Source of the DNA: Burkholderiales bacterium UBA4615
GTDB taxonomy: Bacteria > Pseudomonadota > Gammaproteobacteria > Burkholderiales > Burkholderiaceae_E
Direction of reading: 5' to 3'
DNA length: 21,241 nucleotides
Assembly (NCBI GenBank): GCA_002386465.1
Contig: DGIT01000004.1
Location: 30,116-51,356 of the forward strand
The notes under the pieces were generated by a model. The model was given only the letters and a program-made list of their open reading frames with translations. It made no database searches and was not told where the DNA came from. Position 1 is the first letter of the stretch; the number at the start of each line of letters is the position of its first letter. Below, in pieces: positions 16,502 through 21,241 of the stretch. The translations under genes were made by a program, and so were the position numbers.

Positions 16502-17515
16502 CTCGATCGCCCTGGCCAGTGTCGCGGCTGCGGACATCACCCGCAGCCGGCCCGCCCCTTGCGCCGCAGCGCAACGGCGCATGCCAGGCACACTGTCGCT
16601 GACCACGACGGCATCCAAGGCCGGCTCCGCCAGAAGGTCTTGAGCATGCTGCGCGAACAGTCCATGTGCAGCCACAGCCACTACGCGGTCAGCGCCATGC
16701 GTGCGCAAGACCTGCGCGGCCCGGCGCACGGTGCCGCCGCTTGAAATCAGGTCGTCGTACAGAAGCACCTGCGCAGCCTTCACATCGCCTGCCACCAGTT
16801 CTTCCGTGCTGACGACACCCGCACTGCGGCGCTTGTCGAGCATGGCAAAACCCAGTTCGTACCCCAAACGGATCTGCAGCGACTCTCGCCACAGTTGAGC
16901 ACGCTTGACCCCGCCCGGGTCGGGCGAGGCAACCACCCAACGTGCCGGACCCGGCGCGATGGGGGACACAGTCTGCGCTGCCTGTGCGAGCTCCGGCTTG
17001 CTGGGCTCTGGCGCAACAGGACTGACTGACCAGAGCGGATCACTGAACAGCGCATCGAACACGCCCGACGCGCGCACGTGGACGATCGGACAGCGAAACG
17101 CGTTCTCGAACGCCGCTGCATCATGCACCTCGAGTGCGATGAGGCGCTGCACGCCCGCCGCCTCGAACAATTGCGCCAGATGCCGCAAGGACAGCGGATC
17201 GAATGGCTTGGTACGGCGATCCTTGCGGGCATACGCCAGATACGGGATCACCGCAGTCACGCGGGCGGCGCCATGGTCACGCAGCGTGGCGGCAAACGTC
17301 CAGAGCCGCCACAGCCTGTCGTGGGCGCTGCAGTCGGGCTCGCCGTGAAGCGACTGCATCACATACACGTCCTGACCGCCTGGATCGGTCATCGGGCGCA
17401 ACTTGCATTCGCCATCCTCGAAGACGCGCTCCTCATGCAAGGCTATGCCCTGCTGCAGACAGCTCGCTACTTCGGCAAAGAGCGGCTGATGTGCATCAAG
17501 CGCATACAGCAGCAT
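16487..17515 (-). CDS. Ribose-phosphate pyrophosphokinase family protein (divergent Prs)
   Basis: Predicted to form PRPP from ribose 5-phosphate and ATP, or a related phosphoribosyl reaction. The 342-residue protein has both PRPP-synthetase halves: VFEDGECKLRP (31-41), PYLAYARKDRR (91-101), the EVHD histidine H131, SPDPGGVKRAQ (197-207), DKRR (227-230) and the PRPP loop DDLISSGGT (254-262). It differs enough from housekeeping Prs to be regarded as a second, specialised enzyme. A Pro/Ala-rich insert around 163-191, containing VSPVAPEP and VSPIAPGP, separates the halves and makes it about 25 residues longer than usual. It starts 2 bp after the DHH phosphoesterase stop on the same strand (TGAGCATG), so the two are co-transcribed. 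Its end overlaps cphA by 15 bp. Activity is inferred. Confidence 0.88.
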   Translation of the reverse strand: MLLYALDAHQPLFAEVASCLQQGIALHEERVFEDGECKLRPMTDPGGQDVYVMQSLHGEPDCSAHDRLWRLWTFAATLRDHGAARVTAVIPYLAYARKDRRTKPFDPLSLRHLAQLFEAAGVQRLIALEVHDAAAFENAFRCPIVHVRASGVFDALFSDPLWSVSPVAPEPSKPELAQAAQTVSPIAPGPARWVVASPDPGGVKRAQLWRESLQIRLGYELGFAMLDKRRSAGVVSTEELVAGDVKAAQVLLYDDLISSGGTVRRAAQVLRTHGADRVVAVAAHGLFAQHAQDLLAEPALDAVVVSDSVPGMRRCAAAQGAGRLRVMSAAATLARAIESVSR

Positions 17516-17517
17516 GC

Positions 17518-18603
17518 TCAGACATCCTCATCCACGGTATTGCGCCCGCGATCACGCGCGCTTGCCTGCTCGGCAGATCGCGCGGGCGATGGAGCATCCG
17601 GGAACCCGACTGGACTTCGCGCAGGCGCACCCTGCGCCCAGCTCTCGAAGGCCCGCACGAAACGATCCCGTTGCATCAGGGGCAGGCGATCGATCCCTGC
17701 AGCCATCACGCGGCCACCGCCTCCAAAGCGCGCACACAGTGCATCAGCGCCCTCCTGATCGATACTCCGATCGGCCGAGCGCCTGGCCCGCACACTGACG
17801 CGCAGCGTGTCATCGGGCTGAAGCAACAGCACGGCCTGCGCCTGCGCGGGCGATGCGCGCAAGAGGTGGTCCGCCAGCGCACCGACCACACGCCGACACC
17901 ATGTCGCATCCGGCAGCACAGTGACCCGCGCATCGACCGATCGCGTCAGTGCAGTCAGCGACTCGGCGCGCGCCAGGTCCTCCCGGCGCAGTCGGACCAA
18001 CCGGCGCAAGGCCGGATCGCGCTCGAGCACCCTCACCGGATCAGCACACACCGACAGGCGGCGATAGACCTCGTGTGGCGTCACGCAGCCATCCTCGACC
18101 CGCGCAGAGCAGGCGTTGTAGGTGATCGCTTCGCCCAACTGCTGCAGGTTCGACAGGTAGCCTGAATCAAACCCGGCCGCACGGCCCAGCGCCTCGGCGC
18201 GCTCAAGCAGATTGTCTCCATAGGCCCCCACCAGCGCCCAGGCACGAAACCGACCATCGAGCGCCTGATCCACCAGCAGGCTGGTACACACCTCGGGCGA
18301 TGGGTCGATGCATGCCTGCAGCAGCGGATGGGCTGGTGCAGGGGGCGATGCATGGTGGTCGAACCATCGCACCTTCACCCCTGCCTCGAGCAGACGCAGC
18401 AGCGCCTCGTGATTGCGCTGCAAGGACAGGTCGCACACCAGCACCTCTTTCGCTTTGCGCACGGGCACTCGGTGCAACAGCGCGATGTCGCGCTTGGCGC
18501 CCGTCACCAGCGTGGCCGCCGCAGGTGCGTGTAAACGCCACTGCCTGACTGCACACATGCCGTCGGCATCACCATGGCAGACATCGAAGCGTCCGAGGGT
18601 CAT
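17518..18603 (-). CDS. DHH family phosphoesterase
   Basis: Predicted manganese-dependent phosphodiesterase or phosphatase of the DHH/DHHA1 family (relatives act on small oligonucleotides or cyclic dinucleotides); the substrate here is unknown. In the 361 residues the metal site is H10, D12, D14 (CHGDADG), D58 (VCDLS), D82-H83-H84 (FDHH) and D130. The DHHA1-like C-terminal part contains FGGGGRVMAAG (293-303). The Arg where GGGH-type proteins have His appears normal for this subfamily as I remember it. A disordered Pro/Ala/Ser-rich tail of about 35 residues ends the protein. The ATG at 18603 directly precedes the conserved RFDVCHGDADG; upstream in-frame codons lack family similarity. No ribosome binding site is visible, and a -10-like hexamer lies 6 nt before the ATG. 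Confidence 0.88.
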   Translation of the reverse strand: MTLGRFDVCHGDADGMCAVRQWRLHAPAAATLVTGAKRDIALLHRVPVRKAKEVLVCDLSLQRNHEALLRLLEAGVKVRWFDHHASPPAPAHPLLQACIDPSPEVCTSLLVDQALDGRFRAWALVGAYGDNLLERAEALGRAAGFDSGYLSNLQQLGEAITYNACSARVEDGCVTPHEVYRRLSVCADPVRVLERDPALRRLVRLRREDLARAESLTALTRSVDARVTVLPDATWCRRVVGALADHLLRASPAQAQAVLLLQPDDTLRVSVRARRSADRSIDQEGADALCARFGGGGRVMAAGIDRLPLMQRDRFVRAFESWAQGAPARSPVGFPDAPSPARSAEQASARDRGRNTVDEDV

Positions 18604-18609
18604 GCAGCG

Positions 18610-18615
18610 AGTATC
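18610..18615 (-). promoter_or_regulatory. Possible -10 box of the dhh-prs operon (GATACT)
   Basis: Minus-strand GATACT matches the -10 consensus at four of six positions and ends 6 nt before the DHH ATG. A start at or near 18603 would place the centre of the TTGA-N6-TCAA dyad at about -40.5 to -41.5, the classical class II activator position, and give a leaderless transcript. Confidence 0.35.
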
Positions 18616-18636
18616 GCGAGCCGGCCATGCGCGACA

Positions 18637-18650
18637 TTGAGGCGGGTCAA
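18637..18650. promoter_or_regulatory. Candidate Fnr/Crp-type operator (TTGA-N6-TCAA)
   Basis: TTGAGGCGGGTCAA is a perfect dyad of the TTGA/TCAA half sites with the 6-bp centre of the FNR consensus TTGAT-N4-ATCAA; only the two inner positions differ. It sits in the 163-bp divergent gap between the DHH phosphoesterase and BON protein genes. A Crp/Fnr regulator with FNR-type recognition residues is encoded 2 kb away. No other copy was found in the intergenic regions of this window. Confidence 0.55.
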
Positions 18651-18766
18651 TCGTGCGTCGCACCTGATGCAAGACCATCTGCAGGCCATCGCGAACGCTG
18701 CAGCGCCGCGATCGGATCCATTGTCGGGAGCGCCAGGCACCCGCTACTTCACCAGGAAGGACATTC

Positions 18767-19420
18767 ATGAAAACCGATACGCAACTGAAACACGACGTGG
18801 TCGCCGAGCTCGACTGGGACCGCGCCGTCAACGCCACCAATGTCGGGGTCGCCGTACGCGACGGCATCGTGACCTTGAGCGGACACATCGACACCTACGC
18901 GGAAAAAGATGCCATTGAACGCGCAGTTCAGCGTGTCGAAGGCGTACGCGCCGTGGCCATCGAGCTGGATGTAAAGCTGTCACCAGGTCATCAGCGCAGC
19001 GACTCCGAAATCGCCGCCGCTGCGGAGTCGGCCTTCAAGTGGCACGCGCTGCTGCCGGCCGACAAGCTGAAGGTCCGTGTCGAGAAGGGCTGGGTGACGC
19101 TCGGAGGCGAAGTCGACTGGGATTACCAACGCCGCAACGCGGAGAGTTCGGTGCGCGCCCTCACCGGTGTGGTTGGGGTGAGCAACACCATCACGATCAA
19201 GCCCCAAACCGCACCGGCTAATGTGATTGGCCGTATCCGCGAGGCGCTGACACGGCGCGCAGAGCGGGAAGTGCGCAACATTGATGCAAGCGTCAGCGGC
19301 TCCACCGTGACGCTGCGCGGTTCGGTTCACACCTGGGCCGAGCGCGCCGCCTGCGAGGGTGCCGCCTGGTCTGCGGCAGGCATCTCGAAGGTCGTCAACG
19401 AATTGCAGGTCAGCCCCTGA
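18767..19420 (+). CDS. Triple BON domain protein
   Basis: A 217-residue protein made of three BON domains, at about 3-71, 78-146 and 151-216. Each shows the pattern of an alpha-helical start, V-x-G-x-V-x-L-x-G and a V-x-x-V-x-N-x-[IL] end. BON domains bind phospholipid or other surfaces, and OsmY-like members respond to osmotic or envelope stress. Unlike OsmY there is no signal peptide (the N-terminus is MKTDTQLKHDVV), so a cytoplasmic location is inferred. The ATG at 18767 has a good ribosome binding site (AGGAAGGA, 5 nt before). An hsp20 gene follows after 99 bp on the same strand, and the gene is divergent from dhh-prs with the Fnr-type dyad between them. Confidence 0.92.
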   Translation: MKTDTQLKHDVVAELDWDRAVNATNVGVAVRDGIVTLSGHIDTYAEKDAIERAVQRVEGVRAVAIELDVKLSPGHQRSDSEIAAAAESAFKWHALLPADKLKVRVEKGWVTLGGEVDWDYQRRNAESSVRALTGVVGVSNTITIKPQTAPANVIGRIREALTRRAEREVRNIDASVSGSTVTLRGSVHTWAERAACEGAAWSAAGISKVVNELQVSP

Positions 19421-19455
19421 GCGCATCGGCACCGCCCATGCGCTACAGCGGACAC

Positions 19456-19480
19456 ACGCCTTGCCCGCCAGAGCAGGCGT
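19456..19480 (+). other. Hairpin between the BON and hsp20 genes
   Basis: ACGCCT (19456-19461) and AGGCGT (19475-19480) are exact inverted repeats; an inner GC/GC pair with a bulge could extend the stem. A pyrimidine-rich stretch without a real T-run follows. It may be a partial terminator or an intercistronic processing site. Confidence 0.35.
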
Positions 19481-19519
19481 CCTTCCCTTACTTGCCCTTC
19501 AACTTGAAAGAGATCCGAC

Positions 19520-19945
19520 ATGAACGAACTGCTCAATACCGACCCCATGGGTCTGATGCCCATTGAAGATGTGCTGCGCAGCATGATGCGCCCGTGGCGC
19601 ATGGAGATGGCGGACCGTGCACCGACCATCCGAATGGATCTGAGTGAAACCGATACCGCCTATCAGATCAAGGCGGAGATTCCTGGTGTGCGGAAAGAAG
19701 ATATCGATGTGCGCGTGGAAGGCAATCAGGTCACGCTGAGTACCGAAGTGAAAAAAGAAAAGGAGGAAAAGAAGAACGGCCGCGTGCTGCGCAGTGAACG
19801 CACTTACGGCTTTACCAGCAGAAGCTTCACGGTGTCATCGCCTATCGATGAGTCCAAGGCCGAAGCGCACTACGAAAACGGCATTCTCGATCTCACCTTG
19901 CCGAAAAAGGCCGGCAGCACGGCCAAGCGCTTATCCATCCACTGA
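19520..19945 (+). CDS. Hsp20/alpha-crystallin family small heat shock protein
   Basis: ATP-independent holdase chaperone that binds unfolding proteins in the cytoplasm. At 141 residues it has an N-terminal arm (1-35), an alpha-crystallin domain (about 36-131) with RMDLSETDTAYQIKAEIPGV at the front, and the conserved YENGILDLTLPKK (118-130). The C-terminal KRLSIH is short and has no clear IXI motif. The charged loop KKEKEEKKNGR (78-88) is typical of class A bacterial sHsps. The ATG at 19520 is preceded by GAAAGAG, which partly overlaps a TTCAACTTGAA palindrome (19498-19508). Probably co-expressed with the BON protein. Confidence 0.95.
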   Translation: MNELLNTDPMGLMPIEDVLRSMMRPWRMEMADRAPTIRMDLSETDTAYQIKAEIPGVRKEDIDVRVEGNQVTLSTEVKKEKEEKKNGRVLRSERTYGFTSRSFTVSSPIDESKAEAHYENGILDLTLPKKAGSTAKRLSIH

Positions 19946-19954
19946 GGCTGTGCG

Positions 19955-19983
19955 GCGCCTTCGGCGCAGCATCCCGTGCTGCG
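19955..19983. terminator. Overlapping hairpins between convergent hsp20 and crp/fnr genes
   Basis: Two alternative stems share bases: GCGCC/GGCGC (19955-19959 with 19963-19967, 3-nt loop) and CGCAGCA/TGCTGCG (19965-19971 with 19977-19983, 5-nt loop). They lie 10 nt after the hsp20 stop and 39 nt beyond the regulator stop. No T-run follows on either strand, so intrinsic termination is uncertain. Confidence 0.4.
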
Positions 19984-20004
19984 TCAAGGGTGCTGCGTCA
20001 AAGG
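19976..20004 (+). repeat. Tandem duplication of a 14-15 bp unit
   Basis: GTGCTGCGTCAAGG at 19976-19989 is followed directly by GTGCTGCGTCAAAGG at 19990-20004; the copies differ only by one inserted A. The first copy contributes the right arm of one hairpin in this convergent intergenic region. Confidence 0.8.
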
Positions 20005-20021
20005 AGTCTCTGGACCAAGCT

Positions 20022-20834
20022 TCATTGCGTGCGGGCACACGCACCATTGCTGCGCGACAGCCGTGCACGCCCCAGTCCAGAGCGGGTCGGACGCTCCTCG
20101 ACGAAGCCTCTCGTATTGCGAGCCAGGGAGCGCAAACCCTGTGGGTCAAGGATTTCCACTTCGCGGTTATCGACGCTCAAGTATCCCCATCCCGCCAGCT
20201 CGCCAAAGGACCGACTCACGGTTTCATGCGCCACCCCCAAATGACTGGCGATGTCGCGCCGACTCATGGGCAGACGCAACCGGCGAGGAGATTGGCCGGC
20301 GGCCTGCATGCGCGCCGAACGCTGCAGTAAAAAGCGGGCCAGCCGCACCTCGGAAGCCACTGCCGCCATCACCTCGGCAATACCCGCCGAACTGGCGAGC
20401 TGGGCACTCAGGGTGGTTTGCAACGCCCGATCCAGCGGTGCCACACGCCTGCGCAAACTCTCAAGCTCGCGTACAGGCAAGGCATAAACCGTTGAATCCT
20501 CCAGTGCCAGCGCGGAGCTTGGATGCACGCCATTGCACAGTGCATCAAACCCGATCACTTCGCCCTGCCCCGCAAACCCAAGCACCTGCTCGTAGCCATC
20601 GTCGGCCAGCCGCAAGATCTTGAAGGTGCCCAGCCTGACCACATGCACCGACTCGGCGCGGGTGCCTTCATGAAACAGCGCTGCCCCCGACCGCACGCGG
20701 CGAATCGGCACCAGGCACGCATCACACAGACGCCGGTCATCCGACTCGGCCCCCATGACACTCAGCAAATCGGACAGGCGCCCCTGCGTGGGGAGTGCTG
20801 CAACGTGGGGTTGAACAGTCTGTTCCATGGGCAT
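20022..20834 (-). CDS. Crp/Fnr family transcriptional regulator
   Basis: DNA-binding regulator with an N-terminal cyclic-nucleotide-binding-like beta-roll (about 35-150), a dimerisation helix and a C-terminal winged helix (about 160-235). The 270-residue protein resembles E. coli FNR around FDALCNGVHPSS (96-107) and in the recognition helix HETVSRSF (203-210), where E204, S207 and R208 match FNR E209, S212 and R213. This predicts binding to TTGA half sites. However, it does not show the FNR [4Fe-4S] ligand set: only C37 and C40 lie near the N-terminus, and the position of FNR C122 is Y117. A tail of about 27 basic residues after the usual end is odd. ATGs at 20834 and 20828 both have acceptable AAGG sites; 20834 is listed. 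An ATG at 20885 is unlikely. Confidence 0.9.
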   Translation of the reverse strand: MPMEQTVQPHVAALPTQGRLSDLLSVMGAESDDRRLCDACLVPIRRVRSGAALFHEGTRAESVHVVRLGTFKILRLADDGYEQVLGFAGQGEVIGFDALCNGVHPSSALALEDSTVYALPVRELESLRRRVAPLDRALQTTLSAQLASSAGIAEVMAAVASEVRLARFLLQRSARMQAAGQSPRRLRLPMSRRDIASHLGVAHETVSRSFGELAGWGYLSVDNREVEILDPQGLRSLARNTRGFVEERPTRSGLGRARLSRSNGACARTQ

Positions 20835-21028
20835 CCTTCGACCTTCAGGCGCGTGCTGCGCGCAGTCCGCGTGCCACGGCGGCACGCAGGTACAGGTTGG
20901 GCTGGATGAGCCCTGGCAACCATCGGCGTGAGCGGCATGAAGGCATCAGACAACGCTGAGCCGTCCGTGATCAATGCCCTCACGATGATGTAGGAGCGGC
21001 GGCAGCCTGCAAGGCAGCAGCACTTGAA

Positions 21029-21241
21029 TCAGTCGGGTTCGACCTCGCAGCCCAGCCGGGCCAGCGTTGCATCGATCCAGGCCGTATCGACCTTGCCGGC
21101 ATGGATTGCCGCCACCATCTGCGCCTCGGCCTGCGACTTTACAACCGTGGCAGCGTGCAGCGCCTCGGCGTGTGCGAAGGGTACGCACAGCACGCCGTCG
21201 TCGTCGCCAATCACCAGGTCGCCAGGCTCGATCACCATCCC
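21029..21241 (-). CDS. RraA/HMG aldolase family protein, C-terminal end (cut by window edge)
   Basis: About 70 C-terminal residues of a protein of the RraA-like superfamily, which includes 4-hydroxy-4-methyl-2-oxoglutarate/4-carboxy-4-hydroxy-2-oxoadipate aldolase and oxaloacetate decarboxylases. The motif VIEPGDLVIGDDDGVLCVP followed by a helix and the ending WIDATLARLGCEVEPD is characteristic of the aldolase branch rather than of the RNase E inhibitor RraA. The active-site part lies outside the window, so function is tentative. The 194-bp gap to the upstream edge of the regulator gene (20835-21028) holds no gene and no recognisable operator. Confidence 0.8.
   Translation of the reverse strand, partial: GMVIEPGDLVIGDDDGVLCVPFAHAEALHAATVVKSQAEAQMVAAIHAGKVDTAWIDATLARLGCEVEPD

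Noticed and set aside
17692..17724. GGGGR instead of GGGH in the DHHA1 motif of the DHH phosphoesterase
   Set aside because: As far as I remember, related betaproteobacterial proteins of this subfamily also have Arg here, so it is not an anomaly of this gene.
19498..19508. TTCAACTTGAA palindrome before hsp20
   Set aside because: Half sites and spacing do not match the FNR dyad, and it overlaps the ribosome binding region. It is short enough to be chance and no ROSE-type thermometer structure was seen.
19503..19509. CTTGAAA just upstream of hsp20, identical to a sigma32 -35 core
   Set aside because: It is only 10 nt from the ATG, overlaps the ribosome binding region, and has no CCCCAT-type -10 downstream. 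It cannot drive hsp20 from this position.
20967..20974. Single TTGAT-like half site in the region upstream of the Crp/Fnr regulator
   Set aside because: No matching half site lies at the right distance, so autoregulation through an FNR-type dyad is not supported.

Overview
The window is GC-rich, gene-dense chromosomal DNA. It probably comes from a betaproteobacterium of the order Burkholderiales. This rests on the close resemblance of DnaE, the Fpr-type reductase, GluQRS, RhlE and above all the paired cyanophycin synthetases to proteins of that group as I remember them; genus cannot be settled by eye. No RNA genes, insertion sequences, CRISPR arrays or phage genes were seen. No gene-free stretch exceeds 300 bases; the longest is about 255 bases between the divergent cyanophycin genes.

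Layout. Positions 1-3182 (minus) hold most of dnaE, cut by the left edge. A divergent EamA-type permease (3253-4212, plus) follows. It overlaps tail-to-tail with a ferredoxin-NADP reductase (4184-4960, minus), which lies behind a pirin gene (5116-5814, minus). gluQRS (6004-6945, plus) runs convergently into the DEAD-box helicase rhlE (6932-8506, minus).

The centre, 8639-16501, is a cyanophycin locus. Two plus-strand synthetase paralogues (11649-13835 and 13871-16501) are divergent from an ABC transporter with an unusual soluble head (9096-11393, minus). The transporter gene overlaps a small DUF1854 gene (8639-9109, minus). The first synthetase has lost the P-loop lysine and the C-terminal lobe of its Mur-ligase half but keeps an HxxEH motif in its N domain. 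The second has an intact Mur-ligase P-loop but has lost HxxEH. The defects are complementary and suggest that the two proteins share the work of primer formation and elongation.

The right part looks like a stress or low-oxygen module. A PRPP-synthetase-like gene and a DHH phosphoesterase gene (minus, 2 bp apart) are divergent from a triple-BON protein gene and an Hsp20 gene (plus). A Crp/Fnr-family regulator gene (minus) converges on them. The dhh-bon intergenic region contains a perfect TTGA-N6-TCAA dyad at 18637-18650, the type of site expected from the regulator's recognition helix. The right edge holds the C-terminal end of an RraA/HMG-aldolase family gene.
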